Assembly (NCBI RefSeq): GCF_030867095.1
Contig: NC_081825.1
Span: forward strand, 46,118,501 to 46,182,500
Source of the DNA: Alligator mississippiensis
Lineage: Eukaryota > Chordata > Crocodylia > Alligatoridae
Length of the DNA: 64,000 nucleotides
Reading direction: 5' to 3'
The stretch's first letter is position 1. Each line of letters starts with the position of its first letter. Positions 45,040 through 56,046 of this stretch are shown here, one piece after another. Made by a program: the position numbers and the translations under genes. The notes beneath the pieces are model-generated. The model was not told the origin of the DNA, ran no database searches, and saw only the letters and a list, made by a program, of their open reading frames with translations.

Positions 45040-48000
45040 TTACAGGGTGAGGAGCAGGCGCCCCGCCTCGACTCGGCAGAGCGCCCCCTCGAGGGCCCAG
45101 CGTTCCTCGAAGGTGGGCACCGTCCGCCGCAGGACCGCGTGCTCAAACTCGAATGAGAGGCGGGCCCGCACCAGCAGGCGGAAGAGCTGCAGGGCGTTGA
45201 CCATCCCAGTCCCGGCAAGCTGGTTTCGCCGGCTCTTCAGGGTGTCCATCTTGGCCTGGCCCAGCAGGAACTTGGCCAAGCTGACCATGGCCCTCTCCGC
45301 TGCCCGGTAGGGGAAGAAGTGGACGTAGATGTCCTCGGAGAAGTTCCGGCCCAGCGCCCGAAGCAGCGCGCCCAGGGTGGCAAAGAGCGGCTGCAGACGG
45401 GGGCAGTCAAGGAACACGTGGAAAATGTCCTCGTCCGGCAACCCCGGGCAGAAGGGGCAGGCCGCCGAGGCTGCCAGGTCCAGATGGCGAACAAAGGTGC
45501 CGGTGGCCAGGAGGCCGTGCACGAGCCGCCACTGCAGGTCGCCGGCCTTCTTGGCGGTGGGCGCCTTATACAGCGTGCGCCATGCCGGGGTCCCGGGCCG
45601 CGCCAGGCGCCGCCGCCACACGGTGTCAGGGCGGCCGGCCAGCACCTGGGCGTGCCGGGTGCGCACCACCCACTTGTAGAGGCCCTTGCGGGGCAGGGTG
45701 CCAAAAGGGCAGCCCGTATTGCTGCTGGGGGCACCGGGAGCCTGAGCAGCGTGTCGGGCCGCTCGGCCAGCTCGCCGGGTACCGCTGGGATGACGGGCAG
45801 CGGTGGGAAGGCGTCGTGCGTGGCGGCTGCGGTGGGGAGGGTCCGGTGAGCCTGGAGATGGACTTCCAGGGCAGTTGCTGCTTCCGCCAGGAGGGCGCCC
45901 CTGACGGTCCGCAGAAGCCAGCCCGCGGTGCAGACGGAGCGCAATGCCAGCCGGGCAGCCAGGGCTTCAGGGGACAGCCACGCCGACCGAGCAGGATCCA
46001 GGAGGTGCTCCAGGCAGGTGGTGCGCATCTCGATGAGGGCTGCTGCGAGGCTAGCGGAGGCCAGGCTCGGCACGACACGCTGCAGGGCCGGGTTGTAGAC
46101 CAGGGGCTCCCGAAGCAGGTGTGGGAACTGCAGGCGCCTGGCCTGGGGGCAGAGATGGAAGGCTGCCCGCCAGGCCTGCACCATGCTGCGGTAGAATGGG
46201 GGAAGGACCGCCCCATTCAGGAAAGTGAGGTCCAGCAGAAACAGTTCCCGGTCAAAGCCGAGGCCCCCCATTCGCTGCAGGAACCGGCACGCCAGCTGCC
46301 GCCACGGGAGGTGGCTGTCGGCATACAGGAGCCGCTGGAGGGCCTGCAGCCGGTAGGCGGCCACCTGGCTGGCCAGGTCGATCAGGCCTTGGCCCCCTTT
46401 CCCAGTGGGCAGGTAGAGGGCAGCTCGGGGCAGCCAGTGGCGTCCGTTCCACAGGAAATCGACCAGGAGCCGCTGCACTCTCTCCAGGAGCTCCGGCGGA
46501 GGGTCCAGCACCGCACAGCGGTGCCACAGGGTGGCCGCCTCCAGGTTGTTGGCGACGAGGACCCGGCTGCGGTAAGAAAGGGCGGGCAGGTGCCAGCGCC
46601 AGCGCTGCAGGTGGGCCTCCACTCCCTCCACCAGGTCCTCCCAGTTGCGGGCCGCAAAGGCCGGCGGCCCCAGGAACACGCCCAGGGCTTTGAAGCCTTC
46701 CCAGTGCCAGGCGAGGCCTCCCGGCAGGTCCGGAGGTGGCGTGCCGGCCCACGTCCCCAGCAGGAAGGCGTCGCTTTTGCCCCAGTTGATGCAGGCCGAG
46801 GCAGCAAGCTCGTAGGCACGCTGGCAGTCCACCAGGCCCCGCACGTCCTCCTGGCTGCCCAGGAAGACGGTCACGTCATCTGCGTACGCTGTCAGCCGGA
46901 GCGGGGGTCCGGTGGCAGGGCCCGGCGCCGGTGGCAGGGAGAGGCCGGTCAGGCAACGTCGCAGAGCGTGCAGCAGCGGTTCGACGGCCAGGGCGTACAC
47001 AGCATGCCTGACAGGGGGCAGCCCTGGTGTATGCAGCGATGCATGGGGAACGGGGAGCACAGCGCACCGTTCACCTTGAGCAGGTCGGAGGCGTCGTGGT
47101 ACAGGACCCGGAGCGCCACGGTGAAGAGTGGCCCGAAGCGAAAGGCCGAGGGTGCCGAGCAGGTACCGGTGGTCGACGTGGTCAAAGGCCTTCTCTTGGT
47201 CCAGGGAGAGCACACTGATGTCCAGGCCAAAAAGCTCCGTGGCCGTGAGCAGGTCACGCAGCAGGAACAAGTTGTCCTGGATGGTCCTTCCTGGCACGCA
47301 GTAAGTCTGCTCGGGTCCGATGACAGAGGCCATGACAGTGCAGAGATGGTTCGCCAGCGCCTTGGCCAGGATCTTGTAGTCGGCGCACAGGAGGGAGACA
47401 GGCTGCCAGTTCTTCAGGCAGCCGAGGTCGCCCTTCTTGGGCAGCAGGGTGAGCACGGCCCGGCAGCAGCTGGTCGGCAGGGTCCCGGCGGCGAGGCTCT
47501 CGTGGAAGACACGGAGGAGGCTGGGTCCGAGGAGGGGCCAGAAGGCTCTGTAAAATTCCACGGGCAGGCCATCCAGGCTCAGGGCCCTGCCCGAGGCGAG
47601 CCCCCCCACCGCGGCCTCCAGCTCCGCCAGGGAGAGTTCACGCTCCAGGGCCTCGGCCTGCGAAGTGCCCAGGCGCGGCAGGTCCCGATGCAGCTCCTGG
47701 GCGGCCCGCGGGCAGACGGGCTCAGCCGCAAACAAGTCCCGGTAGCAGGTGATGGCATGCTCCCTCACTGCGCCCGGGTCCGTGAGCAGCTGGCCCTCCA
47801 GGGTCTCTAGGTGGTCCAGCGTCTTCGCCACGGTGCGCTGCCTCTCCAGGCCAAAGAAGAAGCCAGTCGGGGCGTCGGCCTCTGCCAGCTCCTGGCAGCA
47901 GGCCCGGACCCGCGCGCCGCGGGCCGCACCCTCCGCCAGCTCTTGCAGGCATTTCTTGTGGGAGCGGAAGCTCTCGAGGAGCGCCGTGTCGTTGCCCGCG

Positions 48001-48995
48001 CGGAGCAGGGCCGCCTCGAGCTCTGCCATGTCCTCCTCCAGCTCCTGGGTGTGGCGGCGGTGCTCGCTCGCCGCCAGCTGGCTGTACTGCTGGCAGAACG
48101 CCCGGATCTGGACCTTCCCCACGTCCCACCACAGGCGGCAGGAGTGGTAGTCTGCTCGCGCCGCCTCCCAGCTCCTCCAGAGGTGGGCGAAGCAGTCCCT
48201 GAAGTGGGTGTCCTGCAGCAGGCTGACGTTGAGGCACCAGTAAGGGGCCCGCGTGCGTGCTCTGCCAGGCAGGCTCAGCTCACAGCAGACCAAAGTGTGG
48301 TCCGAGAGGCCCGATGGAACGATGCGGCTGTTGCACAGCAACAGCAGGTGGTGCTGGCCAATGTAGAGGTGGTCGAGGCGGGCCATGGCGAGCCCGCTGG
48401 TGCTCATCTTTGCTCAGGTGTACTGTCGCGCGTCAGCGTGGAGGACCCGCCAGGCGTCAACGAGGTCCGCCACCTCCAGCACAGTCCGCAGCTTGCGGGC
48501 CGAAGGCAGGTGTGGTTCCAGCCCCGTCCAGTCTAGCAGCACGTCGACGGTACAGTTGAAATCCCTGCCTGTGAGGAGCAGGTCGTCCTTCTCGCTGGTG
48601 TCACACAGGAGGTCGCCCAGGGTGTCTAGGAAGGCGACCCTCTCTCTCCCATCGGTGGGCGCGTAGATGTTGATGAGGAGCAGGCTCTGGTGTGCCAGGG
48701 TGACGTGGACAGTCAGCAGCCGGCCAGGGACGACCTCTCGCGCCACCGCCGAGTCGTACCGCAGCTGCGGCGAGAGGAGAGTCGCCACTCCTGCGCTGAG
48801 GTTGGTGCTGTGGCTCAGGAACAAGCAGCCTCTCCAGGCAGCGTGCCAGTCGGCTTGAACGTACGTGTCGCTGTGTGTCTCCTGGAGGAAGGCGATTGCC
48901 AGGCGCTTCTGCTGCAGGCCCTCCAGGATGGCCGTCCACTTCACTGGGTCTCTGCAGCCGTTGGTGTTGAGTGAGGCAATTGTGGTAACCACCAT
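45040..48995 (-). pseudogene. LINE B ORF2: endonuclease and reverse transcriptase, inactivated
   Basis: It has the same domain order as LINE A ORF2. From the ATG at 48995, endonuclease motifs LQETHSD, NIYAPTDG and GRDFNC (A has GGDFNC) are followed by a TGA at 48414-48416, where A encodes Trp. The frame reopens with MARLDHLYIG and SDHTLV, then RT with NWQPVSLLCADYKILAKAL, LSLDQEKAFDHV and YADD (46875-46886). Two frameshifts near 47155 and 47000 throw the QGCPLSG block into another frame. A third near 45720 separates the C-terminal part, which retains the zinc motif. Four lesions make it inactive. Confidence 0.9.
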
Positions 48996-49102
48996 GAACA
49001 GGAGAAGGAGGAAGGGTAGGCAGGGTACCGGTGGGAGAGAAGGTGACAGACGCTGGGCAGAAAAACCGCGGAGACAGGGGAAAGGCCTAGCGTTGCCCTG
49101 CC

Positions 49103-50944
49103 CTATTCCGCGGGCCCGCCTCGGCCCCACACCTCCCTCACCTGGGTCACCAGCTTCTCGAGCCGGAAAGCATGCTGACGCGTGCCCGGGTCCTGGCGCA
49201 TAAGCCTCGCCGCATCGCTAGCGGCGCAGACAAACTGCATGGGGTCCGGGCACCATTGCTGGATACTCTCGGCCACGTTCCTCTGGCCCTTGGTCTGGTC
49301 CAAGAGGTTGAGGAGACCTCCATAGCTGGGGGCCACCCAAGGGGGTTTCTCCAGCAGGAGGTGGATACTGCCGACCGAGAACCGGCGGGGCTGTACCCTG
49401 GGAGGGGACTTCCCGGTGAGACAGGTGAATGTGCCCTCAATGGCCAGGCTCCCTAGCAGGCCCCCCTTTCTATCTGGGTTGAGGACCGTCTCGGGGAGAT
49501 CGATCCCCATCCGCTTTGGGGGGCAGATGTCGTCCCGCTCCCAGGGCCGCTTGCGGCGCTCCGAGGGCAGGCACTCCATCTCCTCCTCCCCATCGGCCCC
49601 GGCAGGCAGGGGAGTGGGCGGTGGGGTGGAAAGACCCTCCGCCGTCTCTCCTGCCCGCCACCGCTCGGGAGGCCGGCACTCTCCCCCTGCCTTGCCGCTC
49701 ACAGGCCCCACTGGCTGGGATGGGGGCGAGGGGTTGCCAGGCATCTCTGGGACACCCTCAGTCGTGGCCGGAGGTGGCAGGGTTTCCATGGGGGCAGGCA
49801 GAGTGGGCTCAGGTTCCCTGGCTGCCTTTTCCCCGGTGCTGTCCGAGACAGGCCCCGAAGGGGCAGGAGTTCCTTTAGACATTCCTTTATTCTTTTTCTT
49901 ATTCTTTGCTTTTTGGGGAGTAGCTGGCACCCCCCCTGTAGGGGGTGGGCCAGGCTGCAGGGGTGTCGCCACCTCCAGGTCCACCACCCCGGTTGGGGCA
50001 GGGGTGGAGGGAGGTGGAGGGGGGGTCTCAGGTGCTCCACCAGACGGGGCCCCAGCGCCCGAGACTCCGGCCACCCCGGGGAGGACTGGGACAGGAAGGG
50101 ACTGGGAGGACTCCCCAGCCCCTCCACCGGAAGGGGCATCCACCATGACAGGGGCGGGAGAACCCTGGGAGGATGTCCCAGGCCCCCCCCCCCCGGGTGG
50201 CATGCCACTGCCAGAGGGGTCGAGCCCCCCGGATAGAGCAGGGGCAAATGGGGGCTTGGCAGGTCTCCCAACCCCACCCTTTGATGAGGGCCCTGCACCC
50301 GAGGTGGGTGCACCATCCTCCTGGGCGGGCACAGCAGCCAGTGCCTCGCCTGACTGCCCAAACGGGCACTGGGCAGTTAGGTGGGAGCTGCCGCCACAGC
50401 GGCGGCAGGAATTCCCCCCCAGGGAGAAATACACATAGGATCTCCCGTGTGAGGCAAAAGTCAAGGAGGGAGGCAGCTTCCGAGTGTCCCCCGTGAGGAG
50501 CATGAACGCCTGCCTCCGGAAGGACAGGATCTGCCTCAGCTTGGGGTTCCTACTCCCTATGGTCAGCCTGTGCTAGGGGCTGGTGAGGACACCGTAGCAC
50601 TCGACCGTGTTGGTGAGGTCCCGGTCTGACAGGTGTGGGGGCACGTTGGAGGCCACCACCCGCACTGCCAGGGTCTCCAGGGGTGTGACCAGGTGGTGGA
50701 CCCCTGAGACTTCCAGCCCCGCTGCACACACCTCCCTCACCAGGTTGGGAGAGCTCAGATAGATAATGGGCACCAAAATGACCCGGGAGGCATACCGGAC
50801 ACTCCGGTGTCCCAGCAGGTCCACCAGAGCTCCGGTGCAGTTCTCCACCGTGACGTGGAGAGGGGCGTGCACCCGCATGCCATGGCTGAGGGGAAGGTCT
50901 GCAGAGACATCCCCATGCCAAGTGCCTTGGTTGCTGGCAGGCAT
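49103..50944 (-). pseudogene. LINE B ORF1 with one nonsense codon
   Basis: The start at 50944 (MPASNQGTWHGDVSADL) aligns with LINE A ORF1. The RRM-like part (AVRVVASNVPPHLSDRDL) leads to a TAG at 50573-50575, after which the same frame goes on. The CCHC knuckle follows (CRRCGGSSHLTAQC), then a Pro/Gly-rich central region and the conserved C-terminal EKLVTQVREVWG. About 613 codons. By eye, the N-terminal domain is roughly 60 percent identical to A, and the central part is hardly alignable. Confidence 0.85.
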
Positions 50945-51363
50945 CCCAGGAGGGAGGGAAAAAAAAGAAAAAAAAAAAGCCTCAGGCTGATGCCGGGGAC
51001 CTGGGAGGGGGCTCAAAATGCCCCAAAATCGGCCTGAGGGGGGGCGGAGCAACCCTGCAGGGGCTCAGGGCAAGCCCCAAGGCAGGGGGAGATGGCAGGG
51101 ACCAAGGGAAGGGGCCCTGGGGGAGGGAGGCAGCAGGAATCACAGGGAGAACTCAGGCGGGGGTGGGGGAGGGGCAGAGGCAACCGAGGCTGCCAGAGCC
51201 CAGGGGAAAAATGCTCAGAAAGCGGGGGAAGGCGGGCCCCAGGGAGAGGGTGGGTGGAGGCAAGGTTTTTTTTGTGGGGGGGACAGGAAAAGGGGGGCAT
51301 GGAGTGCAGGGAACGCACAAAAAGGCACCCGAGCTGCAGGAGCTCAGAAGGGCTTTTCCTGTC

Positions 51364-51376
51364 GGCCGCCATCTTG
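51364..51376 (-). promoter_or_regulatory. YY1-type motif at the start of LINE B
   Basis: CAAGATGGCGGCC is a perfect match to the YY1 core AAGATGGCGGC at the very first bases of the element. An ATG in the motif opens a short upstream frame here, but the same frame in LINE A meets a stop within a few codons. A conserved protein is therefore unlikely. Confidence 0.65.
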
Positions 51377-51392
51377 AAAGAAAGAAAGAAAG
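51376..51392 (+). repeat. (GAAA)n tract, right flank of LINE B
   Basis: A pure 17-bp gaaagaaagaaagaaag lies between the LINE B 5' end and the resumed transposon sequence (cctctactgacct). Confidence 0.92.
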
Positions 51393-51905
51393 CCTCTACT
51401 GACCTATCATGGGCTGTCAGGTCTATGGGGCCTCCTGGCAGAGCCGCCTGGATAACACAGGCAGTGGGAAGCAGCAGAGCCTGGGCTGGGTCCACCGGGA
51501 CTGGTACCCTGCCCTGCTCTGTGTGGGCAGGACCCCAGTGATCCAGATAGCAGATGGAAATGCTGGTAAGTGCCGGGGAGGGTTGTTTGTTTATTGTAGG
51601 GATACTGGGGTGGGGGGGGATGGGATCAGGGACCTTGCGGGGATGTGGGGGAATGGGGCCAGGCAGGGCAGGGATCAGGGGCCTGGGAGGGTCTGGGGAG
51701 GGCTGGGGCCAGGAATGGCAGGGCTTGGGGGGGTCTTGGGGGGCAGGCAGGGAATGAGGCCAAGTGGGGAAGGGATCAGGGGGCTCAGGGGTCAGGTAGG
51801 GAATGGGGACAGGCAGGACAGGGATTGGGGGGGTTGGGGGGGCAGGAAGGGTTTGGGGCTGGGCAGGGCAGGGCAGGGCTGGGGGGGCTGGGGGAGTAGG
51901 TGGGG
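51393..51905. mobile_element. DNA transposon copy 3, right part
   Basis: cctctactgacct, ggcctcctggcagagc and ggtaagtgccggggaggg, followed by a G-rich region with ggggccaggcagggcagg, match copy 2 from 28774 onward in the same order. The terminal inverted repeat expected at the far end was not found. The right end is either lost or too diverged. Confidence 0.68.
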
Positions 51906-52258
51906 CCAGTGAGGGTCCTCCCCATAGTCCTCTTCCTCCTCCTCCAGCCCCCTGACTCCTTACTTACTGGCACTAGAGCCCTGCTGCTGGCACACTGCCT
52001 ACCCTCCATCCAGCAACAGGTCCATACACCAGAATGAACTTTCACAAACAAAAATATAAAGGATAGAGACACACATACATCTGTAGAAGCACAGTTCTCA
52101 CAGAACAAAAACTTTTTCTGACCTATCTTGATACTTAAGGGAAATCTACCAAACACCTTTGAAAGGCAAATTTGGGAACAAAAATTCATGAATTGGCTGG
52201 CAGTAAACACAAAGGCCTGATCCCTGATATTGATTTTTGACATGCTATAATCTATTTA
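51906..52258. other. No gene seen
   Basis: A transition from G-rich transposon sequence to AT-rich DNA. No coding signal. Confidence 0.4.
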
Positions 52259-52534
52259 GGACTGTAGATCTACATGTGCAATTAATGCTACTGAATACAC
52301 TCCGGCTCAATTTTAGCCAGAGTAAACTAATCCCGATGTCACTGTCTACACATGCATTTAAGCACACAGTAATTTTCTGTGTTGCCAATACCATTTGCAT
52401 CCGATAGGACTGTCTGGTAGCACAGTAAATTAGTCTACTGGGCCCTAATTGTAGCACACATATAGACAATAATGCTTTACTGCACACCAAATCAGTCTGC
52501 TGCACAGTAAAGTGTCTCATGTAGACATGCCCCC
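52259..52534. mobile_element. MITE family with caattaatg left end, copy 2
   Basis: It starts ggactgtagatctacatgtg, continues caattaatgctactgaata, and ends with the inverse of ggggcatgtctacatgag. The terminal words match the elements at 26.8 kb and 59.4 kb. It is preceded by tta. No coding capacity. Confidence 0.6.
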
Positions 52535-52954
52535 TGAATCCTGAATTCCTTCCTATACACAAATATTAATGAACCTCCTCCCTACTGATAGATATTTGCA
52601 TCCCAATAATTCAGCTTCTTTTCTTACACTAATTGCTGCTCTGCTACCCCTTGGAATTTCCACCCTGTCTCCAAATTTATACTCCTCTCTCTTTATATTC
52701 TTTGTACTTGCTTCCCTCCTCAGACATGCTGAAAAATGCATTCCATTCAAAATTTGTCTAACTATAACAACCATGCATTTTATGCAATAAAAGATATCAC
52801 CCTAAAAAAAAAATCTTGCCTCTTGCATACTCTTACAAATGTAATTATAAAATGAGAGTACTGTCAGGTTCATTAAAAGAACAAGTGCCCAAATATGAAA
52901 GAGAAGTGAAAAGAAACAATGCATCAATAAAAATAGATTAGCTGTATTACTTGC

Positions 52955-53560
52955 TCAATAGGGGTATTAGAGTCAATAGAATCTTTCAGTTATTTTACAT
53001 TTGTACTTTGTAAAAAAAAAACATTTCCCCTTTTTCAAATGTGGAGAATGGATGTTGTTCATATACTCAAGGATTTTTTTGTATGGAGATCTCTACAGGA
53101 AGAAAACCAGTCAGGAATCCTTACCTTCATTACAAATATGTTTGTAAGAGAAATATGAAGGCAAGGAACATTGAGCCAAGTGACTGGAAGAAGATTGCTT
53201 AGGATCAAAGTACTTGGAAAAAATCTATTAAACACAGTATTAAGAATTTTGAGAAAGAAGCACCCAATATGTAGAAGAAAGAAGAAAGCTCAGGAAGAAT
53301 CCACTCAAGACAGACATTTGGACAGTTAGAAACCTTTACATGTGATAAGTGTGGAAGGCACTGTCATTCAAGACTTGGGCTCTACAGCCAAATTTTCAGA
53401 TTTTTAATGAGATTATGCCTCGGTATAAATCTATTGTCTCACAAGACAGACAGATGACTATTACATACTTTGTAGGGGTATTAGATTCAATAGAATCTTT
53501 CAGTTATTCAGATATTCTGGATTTATACTTTTTTTAAGTTTCCCTTTTTCAAATGTAGCC
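52955..53560. repeat. Diverged direct repeat flanking a LINE scrap
   Basis: Around 52958-53045 and again at 53472-53560 the order aggggtattaga, tcaatagaatctttcagtta, then ccctttttcaaatgt occurs. The pair flanks the decayed LINE C-terminus. It may be a duplicated stretch of the same element. Confidence 0.6.
53100..53440 (+). pseudogene. Decayed non-CR1 LINE, C-terminal end
   Basis: Read on the plus strand with stops, the translation gives NIEPSDWKKIA, then STWKKSIKHSIKNFEKEA, and finally TFTCDKCGRHCHSRLGLYSQ. A CX2CGR-type finger followed by SR-GLYSH is the C-terminal signature of one family of vertebrate and invertebrate non-LTR polymerases. I cannot name the clade from this alone. The copy at 63.0-63.7 kb is the same kind. 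There are no intact frames. Confidence 0.6.
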
Positions 53561-53674
53561 ATGAAAATTCATTCATATTTCAGATCTTAGTTCAAAAGAG
53601 ACACCTCATGGAGTCTTTCTGGTACATCAAAGAGTTGGCAGATAACTGGCAGATGTGAATATGGCCTTGATTTT

Positions 53675-53750
53675 ACAAATTTGATAGAAATAAGATTTCT
53701 GTCTAGTCTGAATATTTGATAGAAATAAGATTTCTGTCTAGTCTTTGAAT
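53675..53750 (+). repeat. 37-bp tandem duplication
   Basis: The words tttgatagaaataagatt and tctgtctagtct occur twice in succession, nearly identical, so the duplication is recent compared with its surroundings. Confidence 0.85.
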
Positions 53751-56046
53751 ACGGAAGAATTTATGAAGATATCATGATCCCCCCCCCCCCCCCACTCTGT
53801 TACTACTTGATGGGAATCTCCCCCCCCCCCCCAAAAAAAAAAAAATAACCCAACACACTTTTCATTGAATTAATTGTAGGATTTGGGGGAACACATTGAT
53901 ATACATGGGGCTACAAAGTTGGAAATGATAGAACAGGGAAAGATACTTAAGAACTCACTAAGCACTACATTATATCTACATTATATGTCTGTTGGAAAGA
54001 TTTCTTGATACAAATTTCCAGCAAGGAAAGAAGCGTCATTATTACAGGTTGCTGCCACTAATGTTTATTGGACAGGAATCCAGTAAATGCAAGTGCATGA
54101 AAGATTCTCAGAGAAACAAAGAAATTATTGACACATTGTAAGAACCATGCCAAAATATAATTGCTAATCTTATTTTTAAAGCTTCTTTTATAAGAGTCCT
54201 CATTCTTCAAACTCTCCATTCCTGGAACATCTACTGATATAGTGAGACTTTTGTACACAAGGGGTTCTAGGAGCAAATCCTAAATTTGTGTGGGTTGTAA
54301 CATGCAGAGGGCTTTTGTTTCCTTTAAGGAAAACTTGTTTGCTTGAATTACAAACACTAAAAGCTGGATTGTGATTTAGCCACAGCTGTGAGCATGGGGT
54401 AGAATGAAGAAGTCCCAAGAGACTGCAGCACAGATACAGACTTATAAATTAGGGCCTTGTTACATAGAACACTTAGGGCATGCTAAAACTAGGGTATGTT
54501 CTGCTAAAGTTAGAATCCATAATGAGCAGCTACACAATAACATTTATAATGAGCTCTGACCTGCACAACTCCGACTTTCTGCTAGAGGGCTGGTGAGCAG
54601 AAGTCCCAATAGTCATGCTTGGAGAAGTCAAGCCACAAACTACATTTGTCAGGCACTCCTGCTGCTCCTTCAGGCCACTGGTCAGGCTGGGCTGTTCTCA
54701 TGGTAAAAGGCATAATTATACAATGATACAAGCTCGCATAGCCTGTGTTTTCCTGCATGAATGTGAAGGTTTTAAGCATTGTTAGCATACTGCAAGTGTC
54801 CCATGTTAGAAGGCACTTACAATTCTTTGCCTGCTTCTTCCTTGCTCCCAGTGACAATAATTTAGCCCCAATTTATTTCAGTCAGTTATTGTCTGTCCCC
54901 CAACCCATTCACTGTGCCAAATAGCCAAGATTCTGCCTGTTTCTTGCTAACTGTAGCAAGCTTTGAGTATCAGTCATCCCTGGCACCTGGTGCCACCTGG
55001 GGTCCTACACACCTGCTGGCTCTCTCCAGCCTCTCTCATCTCTAGTCACTTCGATGTTTTTCTTTGTTTATAGAGGGGTGGTCCCTGAAGCCTGGAGTAG
55101 TTGTTTTTTGTTTTTTTTCTGGTGTACCTGCCTGACAGCTATGTCCTCACAGCTAGGCTCACACTTGCTCCTCAGAGTCTCTGTGATATCCTCGGGGCAG
55201 TTCCCTTTTAAGGCAAGACCCCGTGAGGCCTCCGTGCAACTACCAGGACGTCAGCCACTGCAGCCTTCCCCCCTTTTTTCTGGCTGACCCCTCAGCTCTG
55301 GCCCATTGCCTGGGACCTCAGCTCCTGGTCCTCAACCCTTACTTGGCTGCAGCCCCTCTGGTGCTCCAGTTTCACTACCTATTTGAGCCTCAGGGTTCTC
55401 AGCTTTGGTCTAGCTACAGTCCATGATAGTGGGAAGTTCTTCCTAGGTATCTCTTCCATTGTAGCCACTAACTATTCCTCCTTGTCCCCATTCCTACTTC
55501 AGGCACACCCCAGCTGGGGTCCCTTCAGGCAAGGGTGAGGGTTTAAACCCCTCCCCAGCTATACTCAGCAGCCTGCCAGGGTCTGGCCACACCATCCCTA
55601 GCTCAGCTTCCCTCCAACCCTGTGGCTGCTGCTGAAGGGAAGAGAGGGCTCGTTCTAGTGCCCCCCGACTTTTATCCTGAGCCACTGCAGGCATGTGGCT
55701 GCATTTCCAGAATCAAAAGTGAATGTCAATTCCCTTTCAAATTGATTTAATTTATGCAGGTTATACTATCCTGCAAAGATTCAATCAGTTCAGGCTTGGG
55801 CTTTCTGAATATCTGTACTTAGCACAGGAGAGGAGATGGGCACCACCAAGTCACTTTGCCCAAAGAATCGCCAATGATTCAAAGCAATTCAATTAACCTA
55901 GATTGTGGCAGCATTTACTCCTCCACTTCTTTGCTTAATAGAAAGAGGCTGCAGCTGCTGTGATTTTTTTACTGAACTCCATCCTGTCAGTGAATGTTAG
56001 GCATTCTCTGAGCACTCCTAGCAAATCATATGCCTCAAAAGACTTA
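53751..56046. other. No gene seen; homopolymers and LTR-like GC block
   Basis: C homopolymers lie near 53780 and 53820. A segment at 54450-54550 starts gggccttgttacatag and resembles the fragment at 57.07 kb. A C/T-rich block at 54950-55700 may be an old LTR, but I found no ends. No credible coding frame. Confidence 0.4.

Larger units (their letters stand above)
44736..51375 (-). mobile_element. Tx1-clade LINE B, full length but mutated
   Basis: A 6,640-bp minus-strand element of the same architecture as LINE A, placed head to tail with it. Its 5' end is CAAGATGGCGGCC (51376-51364) and its 3' end carries an AATAAA and AAAGTC repeats. ORF1 spans 50944-49103 and ORF2 48995-45040. The 5' UTR and ORF2 are close to those of A, while ORF1 is much more different. 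It is flanked by identical 17-bp (GAAA)n tracts. Confidence 0.9.

Noticed and set aside
45582..47810. 742-codon plus-strand open frame
   Set aside because: It is exactly antisense to LINE B ORF2. The GC-rich codon pattern of the real frame leaves the opposite strand open. No known domain.
49416..50438. 340-codon plus-strand frame
   Set aside because: Antisense to the Pro-rich part of LINE B ORF1. Its Gly/Pro composition is a shadow of the real frame.
38085..51375. Segmental duplication of a single LINE as the cause of the tandem pair
   Set aside because: ORF1 of the two copies is too different, and the lesions are independent. Two insertions fit better, though I could not compute the divergence.
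51013..51495. 160-codon minus-strand frame starting at the LINE B 5' motif
   Set aside because: The ATG is the one inside the YY1-type motif. The matching frame in LINE A stops after a few codons, so it is not a conserved protein.
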